Part shown: positions 1 through 10,005 of the stretch, piece by piece
Numbering within the stretch: position 1 is the stretch's first letter
Layout of the letters: each line of letters starts with the position of its first letter
DNA from: Celeribacter indicus
GTDB lineage: Bacteria; Pseudomonadota; Alphaproteobacteria; Rhodobacterales; Rhodobacteraceae
DNA: 64,000 nucleotides
Reading direction: 5' to 3'
NCBI RefSeq assembly: GCF_000819565.1
Contig: NZ_CP004393.1
Span: 3,162,001 to 3,226,000 of the forward strand
Notes under the pieces: generated by a model
Database searches by the model: none
Told to the model about the DNA's origin: nothing
The model's input: the letters and a program-made list of their open reading frames with translations, nothing else
Translations under genes and position numbers: made by a program

Positions 1-556
1 TCCGCTGCCGCTCCCCGCCGGAGAAGGCATAGGGATAGCGGTCGATGTATTCGGGCCTCAGCCCGACCTTGCGCAGCAGTTCCGCCACCTTTTCGCGGAC
101 CTCGCGCCCCTTCCTCATCCCGGCGTTGCGCAGGCTCTCCCCGATCAGGTCGAGCACGCGCCGCCGCGGGTTGAGCGAGGCGAAGGGATCCTGGAACACC
201 ATGCGCACGTCGTCGCGATAGGTCCTGAGATCCCCGGCTTCCAGATGCGCCACGTCGAATTCGCGGCCGCCGCGGGTGTGGAAGACGATTTCTCCCTCGG
301 TCGGTTCCAGGATGCGCACGAGCGCCTGGCCCAGCGTGGACTTGCCGCAGCCCGACTCACCCACGACGCTCAGCGTCTCGCCGGCATGGACCGTCAGGCT
401 GATGCCGTCGACCGCCTTCACGCGGTTGACCTCGCGCTGGAGAATCCCGCGCTTGACCGGGAAATGCACCTTGAGATCGCGGACCTCGAGAAGCACCTCG
501 GGCGCGGCGGGAACGGCTGCGGCGGAGGCCGGCGAAAGCGTGTCCGTCATGGTCAT
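1..556 (-). CDS. Opp/Dpp-type ABC transporter ATP-binding protein, partial (C-terminus beyond left edge)
   Basis: Cytoplasmic ATPase subunit of a peptide/oligosaccharide ABC importer (OppF/DppF class). About 185 residues are present: Walker A GESGCGKS at about residues 66-73, the Q-loop VFQDPFASLNP, and the start of the signature motif (SGGERQR) right at the edge. Walker B and the oligopeptide-transporter C-terminal domain lie outside. The start is the ATG at 554-556, which overlaps the TGA of the upstream ATPase in an ATGA junction, so the two are translationally coupled. It is the third gene of an operon led by the permease at 2747. The binding protein and second permease are not in view and may lie to the left. 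Confidence 0.9.
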   Translation of the reverse strand, partial: MTMTDTLSPASAAAVPAAPEVLLEVRDLKVHFPVKRGILQREVNRVKAVDGISLTVHAGETLSVVGESGCGKSTLGQALVRILEPTEGEIVFHTRGGREFDVAHLEAGDLRTYRDDVRMVFQDPFASLNPRRRVLDLIGESLRNAGMRKGREVREKVAELLRKVGLRPEYIDRYPYAFSGGERQR

Positions 557-1590
557 TTCGTCAATGCCTCCTCTTTTTCCTTCACCGCCGCCGGCGTCCG
601 GAGATGGCAATAGGCGACATGCCCGTCCCCGAACGTCACTTGCGGCGGCTCGAGCACGTCGCACAGACCCGCCCGCGCCTCGGGACAGCGCGTCCGGAAG
701 GGGCAGCCGCTCGGCCGGGCGAGCGGATGGGGCACCATGCCGGGAATGGCGAAGAGCCGCTTGCCCGCCGCGCGCCGGGCGCCGAGACGCGGGATGGAAT
801 TGAGCAGCGCCTGGGTATAGGGGTGCTGCGGGTCGTAGAAGATCGCGTCGACATCGCCGCGCTCGACGATCCGGCCGAGATACATCACCGCGACCTCGTC
901 CGCGATTTCCGCCACGACGCCGAGATCATGGGTGATGAAGATCACCGACATCTGCGTCTCGTCCTGCAAGCCGCGGATCAGGTCGAGGATATTGGCCTGG
1001 GTCGAGACGTCGAGCGCGGTGGTCGGTTCGTCCGCGATCAGCAACTCCGGCCGGCAGGCCAGCGCCATGCCGATCATCGCCCGCTGCCGCATCCCGCCCG
1101 ACATCTCGATCGGATAGCTGTTGAAATTGCGCGCCGCGTCCGGGATGCCGACGCGGTCGAGCGCCTCGATGGTCATCTTCTTCGCGGTGCGGACGCTGAC
1201 CTTCTCGTGCAGGCGGATCTTCTCCACAATCTGCGCGCCCACCGTATGCACCGGCGAGAGCGAGTTCATCGGCTCCTGGAAGATCATCGCGATGTCGCGG
1301 CCGCGGATCGCACGGATCTGCCTGCCCCTCGGGTCGAGCGTCGCGAGATCGACCGGCGGCGCGCCCTTGGGACGGAACAGGATCTCGCCGCCGACGACCC
1401 TGCCCGGCTCGGCCACGATCTGAAGCACGGAGCGCGCGGTGATGGACTTGCCGGAGCCGCTCTCGCCGACGATACACAGCGTCTTGCCGCGCGGCACTTC
1501 GAGATTGACCCCGTCGACGGCCTTCACCGTGCCGGCACGGAGCGCGAAATGGGTTTTCAGCCCGGATATGGTGAGAATGGGTGTGGTCAT
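553..1590 (-). CDS. Opp/Dpp-type ABC transporter ATP-binding protein (OppD class)
   Basis: Energising ATPase of the same importer, 345 residues. Walker A GESGSGKS is at residues 42-49, followed by Q-loop [10 protein letters not shown], signature SGGMRQR, Walker [15 protein letters not shown], and the oligopeptide-transporter C-terminal domain with the usual HPYTQALL stretch and a Cys-rich end (PFRTRCPEA). The start [10 protein letters not shown] at 1590 is chosen because the upstream permease stops at 1596-1598 and the open frame before it has no ATPase homology. It overlaps the next ATPase by 4 nt. Full family length, no damage seen. The substrate follows from the neighbouring glycosidase and LacI regulator: probably an oligosaccharide rather than a peptide (inference). 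Confidence 0.93.
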   Translation of the reverse strand: MTTPILTISGLKTHFALRAGTVKAVDGVNLEVPRGKTLCIVGESGSGKSITARSVLQIVAEPGRVVGGEILFRPKGAPPVDLATLDPRGRQIRAIRGRDIAMIFQEPMNSLSPVHTVGAQIVEKIRLHEKVSVRTAKKMTIEALDRVGIPDAARNFNSYPIEMSGGMRQRAMIGMALACRPELLIADEPTTALDVSTQANILDLIRGLQDETQMSVIFITHDLGVVAEIADEVAVMYLGRIVERGDVDAIFYDPQHPYTQALLNSIPRLGARRAAGKRLFAIPGMVPHPLARPSGCPFRTRCPEARAGLCDVLEPPQVTFGDGHVAYCHLRTPAAVKEKEEALTK

Positions 1591-1595
1591 GGCAG

Positions 1596-2747
1596 TCAGG
1601 TCGTATAGGGATCGGCCGCGTCGCGCAGACCGTCTCCGAGGAAGTTCATGGCGAGCACGGTGACGATCACCATGACCCCCGGCGCGAGGAGCCACGGCGC
1701 TTCGGCCAGCGAACGGATGTTCTGCGCCTCGCGCAGCAGCACGCCCCAGCTCACGATGGGCGGCCGCAGGCCGATCCCGAGGAAGGAGAGCGAGGTCTCG
1801 GCGATGATCATCACCGGGATCGCCAGCGTCACCGAGGCGATGATATGGCTCACGAAACCCGGCAGGAGGTGGCGCAGGATGACGCGGAACTCGCTCGTCC
1901 CGTCGAGCCGCGCGGCAAGCACGAAGGCCTCGTTGCGCCACGACATGAAGCGCCCGCGCACCTCGCGCGCGAGCGAGGTCCAGCCGATCAGCGAAATGAT
2001 GATCGTGACGATGAAATAGACGAGCACCGGCGACCAGGTGACGGGAATAGCCGCCGCGAGCCCCATCCAGAGCGGGATCGTGGGGATGGAGATGATGAAT
2101 TCGATCAGCCGCTGGATCGCGGTGTCGATGGCGCCCCCGAAATAGCCGGACACGCCGCCGATCACGATGCCGAGCACAAGGCTGACCGTCACGCCGACGA
2201 GGCCGATCGAGGTGGAGATCTGGGTGCCGAAGATCAGCCGGCTCAACACGTCGCGCCCGAGCCGGTCGGAGCCGAGCAGGTAAAAGGGCTCTGAGGCGTC
2301 CACCGGGCCGATCAGGTGCCGGTCGCTGCGGATGACGCCGAGGAGCGTGTAGGGCTCGCCCCTGACGAAGAGGCCCACGTCGACACGGTTCTCCGGATCG
2401 CGCACGAAGACCTTGCGCAGCGTGTTCGGGTCGCGCTCGAAGGAATAGCCGTCGACATGCATCCCGAACCGCAGGTCGCCGGCGTCGTCGCGGTAGAAGA
2501 ACTTGAGCGGCTGGGGGGCAAGCATCGAATAGGACGGGTCGTAGAACCCGGCGGAGCGCGGCGCGACGAAGGGCGCGAAGAGCCCCACGAGATAGATGCA
2601 GATCACGAGAATGGCGCTGAACAGCGCGAGCTTGTGGTCGCTGAATTTCTCCCAGACCAGGCGCCACTGGCTGTGCGTGACCTGCGGAGGCACCGGAATT
2701 GCGTGATCCTCCCCGATCGCCGCACCTGCTTCATCCGTTCGAATCAC
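1596..2747 (-). CDS. Opp/Agp-type ABC transporter permease (OppC class) with long first periplasmic loop
   Basis: Inner-membrane permease, 383 residues. A first membrane segment near residues 38-60 is followed by an unusually long extracytoplasmic segment of roughly 100 residues, then the OppC hallmark LLGSDRLGRDVLSRLI and the binding-protein-dependent transport domain with five more hydrophobic stretches. Ordinary OppC/DppC proteins are near 300 residues with a short loop. From memory the long-loop form resembles permeases of the rhizobial alpha-galactoside (Agp) type, but I could not run a search. It is the first gene after the operator region and is followed 5 nt later by the OppD ATPase. 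A typical operon has OppB ahead of OppC; here none is present. Confidence 0.88.
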   Translation of the reverse strand: MIRTDEAGAAIGEDHAIPVPPQVTHSQWRLVWEKFSDHKLALFSAILVICIYLVGLFAPFVAPRSAGFYDPSYSMLAPQPLKFFYRDDAGDLRFGMHVDGYSFERDPNTLRKVFVRDPENRVDVGLFVRGEPYTLLGVIRSDRHLIGPVDASEPFYLLGSDRLGRDVLSRLIFGTQISTSIGLVGVTVSLVLGIVIGGVSGYFGGAIDTAIQRLIEFIISIPTIPLWMGLAAAIPVTWSPVLVYFIVTIIISLIGWTSLAREVRGRFMSWRNEAFVLAARLDGTSEFRVILRHLLPGFVSHIIASVTLAIPVMIIAETSLSFLGIGLRPPIVSWGVLLREAQNIRSLAEAPWLLAPGVMVIVTVLAMNFLGDGLRDAADPYTT

Positions 2748-2768
2748 GTTCCCCTCCTCTGCGCGATT

Positions 2769-2784
2769 ACGTTTTCAAAATGGT
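2769..2784. promoter_or_regulatory. Degenerate LacI-type operator-like site
   Basis: ACGTTTT-C-AAAATGGT is a partly symmetrical element 22 bp upstream of the permease start. It shares the CGTTTT half-site with the near-perfect palindrome at 2814-2831. In the divergent promoter between the transporter operon and the LacI gene it could be the second of two operators. Low certainty, because one arm is degenerate. Confidence 0.4.
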
Positions 2785-2813
2785 AGGATATTTTTATTGT
2801 AAAGACTAGCACA

Positions 2814-2831
2814 AACGTTTTAGAAAACGTT
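2814..2831. promoter_or_regulatory. Palindromic operator, probably for the adjacent LacI regulator
   Basis: AACGTTTT-AG-AAAACGTT has perfect 8-bp arms around a 2-bp centre. It lies in the AT-rich gap between the divergent transporter operon and the LacI-family gene. Even-length palindromes with a central CG-type step and AT-rich flanks are typical of LacI-family sites, here with the CG displaced to the arms. Autoregulation plus control of the transporter is inferred. Confidence 0.6.
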
Positions 2832-2960
2832 AGTCTGCCAATTTGAAAAACAAAATGGCGAAAGATGCGGGTCTCGGGCGCCGCCCTGCCCCGCGTCTCG
2901 TTGACATGCGCGCGAATAGCGGCATGATTTCACGAAATATTGTGGAATTGGAGCACGTTG

Positions 2961-4016
2961 ATGACAGGCAGGAAAAAGCGGATCTCGGTGCAGTCGATCG
3001 CCGACGAACTCGGCTTGTCGAAATTCGCCGTCTCGCGCGCCCTCAGCCACAAGCCCGGCGTGAGCGAGGAGACGCGCACCCTCGTCATCGAGACGGCGCA
3101 TCGCATGGGCTACAAGGTGAGATCGGGCAGCGAAACCGGCGTGATCAAGGTCGTGTGCAGCGACCAGCATGTCGCCACGCGTGAATCCTGGGCGGAGATC
3201 CTGCACGGGCTCGAATTCGGCGCGCTGGGGGAAAATATCCGCCTCGAACTCGCCTATGCGCATGACGCACCGGCGCTGCGGGCGGCGGCGGAGGGGGCAC
3301 AGGGGCTGTTCCTGCTCGGCCCGAACAACCGGGAGGTCTTCGAGGCGGCCCGCGCAAGCGGCGTGCCGCTGATCCTCGTCACCGTGCAGATCCCGCCCCT
3401 GTTCAAGGCAGACATGGTTTCGCATTCGGTCGAGGAATCGGCGATCTACGTGGCCGAATACCTGCTCGGGCTCAACCACCGCAAGCTGGTCTATGTGCAC
3501 GGGCGGCGCGGCTATTTCGGGCGCGACCTGCGGCTGCGGGAATTCCGGCACACGATCGAATCCTCCGGCGTGGACGCCGAGGTGCGCGAGATCGCCTTCA
3601 AGGACGATTATTCGCCGCAGAATTTCATCCCGGAGATCACGGCAATGGTGCGCGACGGCTTCAACCCCACCGCCTTCTTCTGCGGCAGCGACGGTGTGGC
3701 GGTGACGGTGCTGAACGAAATCCGGCGCCTCGGCCTGCGCGTGCCGCAGGACTGCACGATCATCGGCCATGCCGACTATCCGATGGCGACGCAGGTCAGC
3801 CCCAACCTGACCACGGTGCGCGTGCCCTTCCGCGAAATCGGCCTCGAGGCGATCCGCCAGATGAAGGAGCGCATCGCCGCCGGCAACGGCCGCGACCGGC
3901 GGCTCTACCGCCGCACGAACCTGGCGGCGGAAATGATCGAACGCGAATCCTCGGCCACGGCCGGCACGCCGGACTGGGCCGGCGCACTCGAACACCTCAA
4001 GTCGCTGGAGGCGTGA
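2961..4016 (+). CDS. LacI-family transcriptional regulator
   Basis: DNA-binding sugar-responsive repressor, 351 residues. An N-terminal helix-turn-helix with the family pattern (SVQSIADELGLSKFAVSRAL) is followed by the hinge helix and a periplasmic-binding-protein-like effector domain (AFFCGSDGVAVTVLNEIRRLG near residue 240). The start is the ATG at 2961, which has GGAG 7 nt upstream; a TTG at 2940 in the same frame would add seven residues without its own ribosome-binding site. It is divergent from the transporter operon with two operator-like palindromes between. It ends close to the convergent aldo/keto reductase gene. It probably senses the sugar imported by that transporter (inference). 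Confidence 0.92.
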   Translation: MTGRKKRISVQSIADELGLSKFAVSRALSHKPGVSEETRTLVIETAHRMGYKVRSGSETGVIKVVCSDQHVATRESWAEILHGLEFGALGENIRLELAYAHDAPALRAAAEGAQGLFLLGPNNREVFEAARASGVPLILVTVQIPPLFKADMVSHSVEESAIYVAEYLLGLNHRKLVYVHGRRGYFGRDLRLREFRHTIESSGVDAEVREIAFKDDYSPQNFIPEITAMVRDGFNPTAFFCGSDGVAVTVLNEIRRLGLRVPQDCTIIGHADYPMATQVSPNLTTVRVPFREIGLEAIRQMKERIAAGNGRDRRLYRRTNLAAEMIERESSATAGTPDWAGALEHLKSLEA

Positions 4017-4050
4017 GCGGCGCGGTCGCGCCCCGGCCCGCCGGCGCCCG

Positions 4051-5175
<1,125 letters not shown>

Positions 5176-5255
5176 TCAATTTCATGTTTGCAATAACAAA
5201 ACATATCGTTAGTAAAAACATTAAAACCGAGACGCTGCAAAAAGGAAGGAGTCCC

Positions 5256-7355
5256 ATGGCCTCGTTGAGAACCCCCGACTGGCACCGGTCCGCAACGCGC
5301 TGGTCGCAAATCACGCTGGTCGAGGACGATCCCGGCAGCTTCGATGTCGACCGGTGGATCGGGATCTTCCGCGAGACCGGGTCGAATGCCGCCTGCATCA
5401 GCGCCGGCGGCTATGTCGCCTATTATCCGACCGAGATCCCCCATCATTACCGCAGCCGGCATCTCGGCGGGACCGATCCCTTCGGCGCGCTGGTCGACGG
5501 CGCCCGCGCCCATGGTCTACATGTGATGGCGCGGATCGACCCGCACGCATTCCACGACGACGTGGCCCAGGCGCATCCCGAATGGGTCTCGGTGGGCCGC
5601 GACGGCGCGCCCCGCCGCCACTGGGCCTATCCCGACGCCTGGGTCTCCTGCGCCTACGGACCGCACAGCCACGGCTATATTCCCCTCATCGTGCGCGAAA
5701 TCGCGCGCAACTACGATATCGACGCCATCTTCGCGAACCGCTGGCAGGGGCATGGCGTCTGCTACTGCGCCTCGTGCCGGGCATCGTTCCGGGACTACGC
5801 GGATGCCGGACTTCCGATGGACGAAAACCCGTCCGATCCGGTCTGGCGCGCCTGGAGCGCGTGGCGGCGCCGGGTCCTCTCCAACCTCGTGGTCGAGCTC
5901 GACGCCGTGGTGAAGGAGGAGCGGCCGCATGCGAGCTTCATCCCCAACATGGGCGGCTCCTCGATCATGGAATTCGACACGGACCTGATCAACCAGCAAT
6001 GCCCGATCCTCGCGATCGACGACCAGGGCCGCCGCGGCGTCAACGCGATCTGGCGCGCGGGCCGCAACGGCAAGCAGGTGCGCGGCACCTTTCCCGACCG
6101 CAACGTGATCCTCATCACCTCGGTGGGCGTCGAGGATCGCCGCTACCGCTGGAAGGATTCGGTCACCACCGCGCCCGAGCTGCGCGCCTGGATGGGCAGC
6201 GGCACGTTGCACGGGCTGTCGGCCTGGTACACGAAATTCAACGGCAAGATCCCGGACGACCGCTGGATCGCCCCGGTCCGCGACGGCTTCGCCCTGCACG
6301 AACGGCTGGAGGCGGCGCGCGCCAGCATGGTCTCCGCGACGGAGATCGCGATCGTGGAGGCCTCCACCACGCTCAACCACATCGCCTGGGAGAACCGGGA
6401 CGCGGCGGAGACCTGCGACTTCGGCTTCTATCACGCGCTCGTGGAGGCGAAGCTGCCCTTCGACTACATCTCCGACCGGATGCTGACGCCGGAGCGGCTG
6501 GCGGGGTATCGCGTGCTGGTGATGCCCGACGTGCGCTGCCTGTCCGACGCCCAATGCGCGGCCATCGACGCCTTCGTGCGAAACGGCGGCAGCGTCGTTG
6601 CGGCGGGGCAGACCGCGCTCTACGACGAGAACGGCGAGCGGCGTGCCAATTTCGGGCTGGCCGACACGTTCGGCACGGATGTCGCGGGGCCGACAGAGAC
6701 GGGGCTGAAGAACACCTATCTCGAGACCGCCGGGCGCCATGCCCTCGCCGCCACCCTGCCCGAGGGCGCCGAACGCATGATCGGCGGATCCGAACGCACG
6801 CCGGTCTCGCTCGGCGCGGGCGACGGGGTCGAGGTGCCCTTTTGCCACCTGCCCGCCTTCCCCGACCTGCCGATGGAAGAGGTCTATCCGCGCGGCCCCG
6901 CCACGGAACCGGCGGTGATCGCGACGGAGCGTCCCGGCTGCGGACGCGTGGTGCATATCCCGTGGAATCTCGGCTCGATCTTCTGGGACATCCTGGCACA
7001 GGACCATCAGCAGCTGATCGAGACCTGCGTGCGGTGGGCGCTCGGCAAGACGCCGGACGTCGTGGTGGAGGGCCGTTCGCTCGTCGATCTCTCGGTCTTC
7101 GAAGGCGACGGGGCCACGGCCGTCGGGCTTCAGAACCTGACCAATCCGATGATGCTCAAGGGGCCGATCCGCGACGTCTATCCCGTCGGGCGCCACCGGA
7201 TCTCCGTCGCCCTGCCCGAGGGCAGGACAGGCGCCACGGCGCGGGCGGTGATCGACGGCGGCCCGGAACTGGCCGTGACGCTCGGACACGGGCGCGCCGA
7301 GGTCGAGATCGAGGGCATCGCGGAAATGGAAGTCGTCCGCTTCGACTGGCGCTGA
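5256..7355 (+). CDS. GHL6-like putative glycoside hydrolase with glutamine-amidotransferase-like middle domain
   Basis: Protein of 699 residues with no signal peptide. The N-terminal half (about 1-330) reads as a TIM-barrel of the hypothetical glycosyl hydrolase (GHL6) kind: strand patterns such as HGLHVMARIDPHAF, the barrel Trp-rich stretch and a CYCASC motif. The middle (about 395-560) resembles the class-I GATase-like/beta-galactosidase trimerisation fold (GYRVLVMPDVRCLSDAQ; NGGSVVAAGQTALYDENGER). A small C-terminal beta domain follows. Start chosen for AAGGAAGGAG 5 nt upstream. The AT-rich 5' region (5165-5235) probably carries the promoter. It likely cleaves the oligosaccharide imported by the 1-2747 transporter; bond and sugar are not predictable by eye. 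Family assignment is from pattern recognition, not a search. Confidence 0.75.
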   Translation: MASLRTPDWHRSATRWSQITLVEDDPGSFDVDRWIGIFRETGSNAACISAGGYVAYYPTEIPHHYRSRHLGGTDPFGALVDGARAHGLHVMARIDPHAFHDDVAQAHPEWVSVGRDGAPRRHWAYPDAWVSCAYGPHSHGYIPLIVREIARNYDIDAIFANRWQGHGVCYCASCRASFRDYADAGLPMDENPSDPVWRAWSAWRRRVLSNLVVELDAVVKEERPHASFIPNMGGSSIMEFDTDLINQQCPILAIDDQGRRGVNAIWRAGRNGKQVRGTFPDRNVILITSVGVEDRRYRWKDSVTTAPELRAWMGSGTLHGLSAWYTKFNGKIPDDRWIAPVRDGFALHERLEAARASMVSATEIAIVEASTTLNHIAWENRDAAETCDFGFYHALVEAKLPFDYISDRMLTPERLAGYRVLVMPDVRCLSDAQCAAIDAFVRNGGSVVAAGQTALYDENGERRANFGLADTFGTDVAGPTETGLKNTYLETAGRHALAATLPEGAERMIGGSERTPVSLGAGDGVEVPFCHLPAFPDLPMEEVYPRGPATEPAVIATERPGCGRVVHIPWNLGSIFWDILAQDHQQLIETCVRWALGKTPDVVVEGRSLVDLSVFEGDGATAVGLQNLTNPMMLKGPIRDVYPVGRHRISVALPEGRTGATARAVIDGGPELAVTLGHGRAEVEIEGIAEMEVVRFDWR

Positions 7356-7692
7356 GCCGGCCCCGCGCCTCCCCCGCAGCGAAGGGGATTTCGGCCAGGG
7401 GAGGCGAAGGGCTGGCGGCGGCGGTGCGTTCGCCCGCGGCTCTCCCGGCCAGGGGTGCGCCGGTCGCACTGACGCCGTCCGGTAGCGTCGTGCGCCAATC
7501 GGCCGGTGGCGAGGAAGCGGCCGAGGAACCGCGACCGGCAAAAAGGTCCGGTTCTGGCGGTGCCCTGCCCTGCGGCGGGATGATGCCGGGACGGGCCCCG
7601 GCCGGCCCTTCGGCCACGGGCCTGCCCACCCCGGCAGGGGGCGATCCACGCGCGCTCCCGCCCCGTCGCGCGAATGCCGGGAGGGTGCCCGG
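7356..7692. other. Intergenic region, 337 bp, one hairpin, no gene
   Basis: Very GC-rich spacer. CGCCTCCCC at 7366-7374 is repeated inverted as GGGGAGGCG at 7398-7406 (perfect 9-bp arms, 23-nt loop) just after the glycosidase stop. With no T-run it is at best a weak terminator or mRNA 3' hairpin. Frames through the rest show no protein-like composition. Confidence 0.5.
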
Positions 7693-8301
7693 ATGGCCCT
7701 GACGCTGCCCGGCGCGGCGCCTGCGCCGGTCTCCGACACCGAGCTCACCCGCCTGTTCGAGACCTGCGAGCTCGGGATTGCCAATCTCGGCCGGCTGACA
7801 GGTCCGGTCCTCCTGCTGACGCGGTTCGATGCGGCGGGCCTCCGGCTTCGCGACGCGATCTCCGGGTTGGGCGCCGTGAGCATGATCGTGCAGGAGCGAC
7901 GGCTTCCGCCGTCCTGGACCGGCCGGCATACGCCCCGGCTGTCCTGCGTCCTTCTCGACGAGACCTATCTCGGCACCGCCGCCCTGCCGGACATGATCGC
8001 AGCCATCCGGGAGGCCTCGCCCTCGCTGGCGATCGTCGTGCTGTCGGGCGGCGCGCGGATCAACCTGTTCTCGCCCGCCGAGGCCGCCCCCGCGGATGTG
8101 GTGCTGAAGCTGCCCGCCTCTCCGGTCGCGCTGAAGCTCGGGATCTCCGCCGCGGTCGCGAACCGGGACTGGGCCGAATGGTCCGGGCGCGGCGCCGGGG
8201 ACGACACCACGGACACCGCCCGGCGCGGAGGACTCGCGCGCCGGCTGCGGCGCCTCCTCGGCCTCGCGGCGGCATCCGGCGGGCGGACCGGCGGCGCCTG
8301 A
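7693..8301 (+). CDS. Orphan receiver-like (degenerate response-regulator fold) protein
   Basis: 202 residues, family not recognised. The order of secondary structure suggests a CheY-like fold at about residues 35-165: a first strand GPVLLLTRFD, a third strand ending in VLLDETYLG (Asp in the phospho-acceptor position), a fourth strand LAIVVLSGG (Ser in the Thr/Ser position), and a fifth strand DVVLKLP with Lys in the conserved position. The paired acidic residues expected after strand 1 are absent, so phosphorylation is doubtful. The tail is Gly/Arg-rich. Starts at an ATG with GGGAGG upstream (7679-7684). It is isolated between two unrelated loci; no kinase or output domain is adjacent. Could also be a different Rossmann-like protein. 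Confidence 0.6.
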   Translation: MALTLPGAAPAPVSDTELTRLFETCELGIANLGRLTGPVLLLTRFDAAGLRLRDAISGLGAVSMIVQERRLPPSWTGRHTPRLSCVLLDETYLGTAALPDMIAAIREASPSLAIVVLSGGARINLFSPAEAAPADVVLKLPASPVALKLGISAAVANRDWAEWSGRGAGDDTTDTARRGGLARRLRRLLGLAAASGGRTGGA

Positions 8302-8341
8302 CGCCCGCGCCGCCGCCCCCGGTCGTCACCCCCCGGCGCGG

Positions 8342-9082
8342 CTACACGGCCGCCACCGGCCGCAGCGCAAGCGCGAGATCGGGGCGGTCCGTCGTCAGGT
8401 GGCCGATATCCCGCGCCAGCCAGTCGCGCAGCAGCTCCGGCTCGTTGATCGTCCAGGCGCAGAGCCGCTCCCGCGGCCAGAGCCCCGTGACCTGATCGAA
8501 GACCTGCGCGAAATAGTCGTGCCGCAGCGCGACGATATCGGCCAGGTCCCGGACCCCGGACAGGAACTCCTCGAGCCCGCCGCGCTTCTCCACCCAGGCC
8601 GCATCGGCCGAGACGAGCCGCGGGATCTCCGGGCTGTGGTCGCGGCAGGCGCGCAGCACATCCATGTCGAAGGAGGTGAGATGCGCACGCCCCGCGACGC
8701 CATGCGCCACGAGACGCTCCGCCACGCGGCCGGCGAGGCCGGGATAGGCATCGCCCCCGGCGTCGAGCTTGATCTCCACATGCAGGCGCACGCCGGAGGG
8801 CGCGAGGATGTCGAGCACCTCGTCGAGCGTCGGAATGCTCTCGTCGCTGCCCTTCAGGCGCGTCGCGGCCCGCGCGGCGGGGCTCAGCTCCGCCACCCGG
8901 CCCGTGCCCTCCGTGGTCCGCTCCAGCGTCGGGTCGTGGATCACCACGAGCTCGCCGGCGCGGGTCAGGTGAACGTCGAACTCGATCGCGTCGCAGCCGA
9001 GCTTCACCGCCTGGCGGAAGCCGGTCCGCGAATTCTCGGGCCAGAGCGCGCGGGCGCCGCGATGTCCTGTGATCTCCGTCAT
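8342..9082 (-). CDS. Glycerophosphodiester phosphodiesterase
   Basis: Metal-dependent TIM-barrel phosphodiesterase, 246 residues, UgpQ-like in length and without a signal peptide, so cytoplasmic. It would split glycerophosphodiesters into sn-glycerol-3-phosphate and an alcohol. The family signature is clear: HRGARALWPENS at residues 7-18, EFDVHLTRAGELVVIHD near 39-55, and the late strands LHVEIK and AWTINEP. It is the last gene of a six-gene operon behind a Dpp-type importer, 22 nt after the permease stop. This placement is the main clue that the importer may carry a phosphodiester or a product of one (inference). Confidence 0.9.
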   Translation of the reverse strand: MTEITGHRGARALWPENSRTGFRQAVKLGCDAIEFDVHLTRAGELVVIHDPTLERTTEGTGRVAELSPAARAATRLKGSDESIPTLDEVLDILAPSGVRLHVEIKLDAGGDAYPGLAGRVAERLVAHGVAGRAHLTSFDMDVLRACRDHSPEIPRLVSADAAWVEKRGGLEEFLSGVRDLADIVALRHDYFAQVFDQVTGLWPRERLCAWTINEPELLRDWLARDIGHLTTDRPDLALALRPVAAV

Positions 9083-9104
9083 GGGTCTCTCCTTTTTCTG
9101 ACGG

Positions 9105-9992
9105 TCAGCGGATGGTCGGGTCGAGCCTGTCGCGCAGCCAGTCCCCGACCAGCGAGATCGACAGGGTCGTCAGCATGATCACCGCCGCCGGACCGAGCAT
9201 GATCCACGGCGCGGTGGTCAGGTAATCGCGTCCGAAGCCGACCATGTTGCCGAGGCTGGTCTCCGGCGGCTGCACCCCGAGTCCGAGGAAGGACAGCCCC
9301 GATTCCATCAGGATGATCTCCGGGAAGGTCAGCGTCATCGACACGATCAGCGTCGAGGCCACGTTGGGCAGGATGTGGTGCAGATAGACCCGCCGCGGCG
9401 TCGCGCCGAGCTGCACCACCGCCGCCGCATAGCCCTGCGCCCCGGCGGAGATCGCCAGCCCACGGGCGATGCGCGCATAGCGTTCCCAGCCGTAGAACCC
9501 CATGAGGCAGACGAGCAGCACCATCGAGGAGCCGAAGAAGGCCAGCACGGCGAGCGACATGATGAGGAACGGCAGCGCCGCCTGGAAATCGGCCAGCATG
9601 ACCACGAAATGCTCGACGACGCCGCGGAACTGCGCCGCGAGGAAGCCCAGCGCGGTGCCGAACGCCGCCGAGAGGATCGTGGCGCCGAAGGCGATCACCA
9701 GCGAGACGCGCACCGACTGGATCAGCCGCGAGAGCACGTCGCGGCCCAGCTCGTCCGTGCCGAGCCAGTGCCCCGGCGTGCCCGGCGGCGACAGCCGCGC
9801 CGACAGGTCCATCCGGGTGATGTCATAGGGCCGGATCAGGTCGGCGAAGACGGCGCAGAGCACCATCAGCGCCAGCCAGAACAGGCCGAAGGCGACGGCG
9901 GGCGGCACACGGCGTTTCGCGCGCGGGGCGGTCCCGGCGCGGGGCGCGGTCGCGCCCTCTGTGGTGTCCGTGGTCTCGGTGGCGAGGCTCAT
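9105..9992 (-). CDS. Dpp/Opp-type ABC transporter permease (DppC class)
   Basis: Inner-membrane permease of 295 residues. A low-complexity N-terminal tail (Thr/Ala-rich, about 30 residues) is followed by a first membrane helix, then LGTDELGRDVLSRLIQSV, the DppC/OppC hallmark, and five more membrane segments. The EAA loop region is GATPRRVYLHHILPNVA. Begins 13 nt after the DppB stop. Partner of the DppB permease and two ATPases in the same operon. Confidence 0.92.
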   Translation of the reverse strand: MSLATETTDTTEGATAPRAGTAPRAKRRVPPAVAFGLFWLALMVLCAVFADLIRPYDITRMDLSARLSPPGTPGHWLGTDELGRDVLSRLIQSVRVSLVIAFGATILSAAFGTALGFLAAQFRGVVEHFVVMLADFQAALPFLIMSLAVLAFFGSSMVLLVCLMGFYGWERYARIARGLAISAGAQGYAAAVVQLGATPRRVYLHHILPNVASTLIVSMTLTFPEIILMESGLSFLGLGVQPPETSLGNMVGFGRDYLTTAPWIMLGPAAVIMLTTLSISLVGDWLRDRLDPTIR

Positions 9993-10005
9993 CGCTCTTC
10001 TCCTC

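Noticed and set aside
7366..7406. Hairpin after the glycosidase as an intrinsic terminator
   Set aside because: Long loop and no T-run; listed only as a hairpin.
5517..7883. Very long minus-strand frame opposite the glycosidase gene
   Set aside because: Arg/Pro/Gly-rich shadow of a high-GC gene; the plus-strand protein has clear family-like structure.
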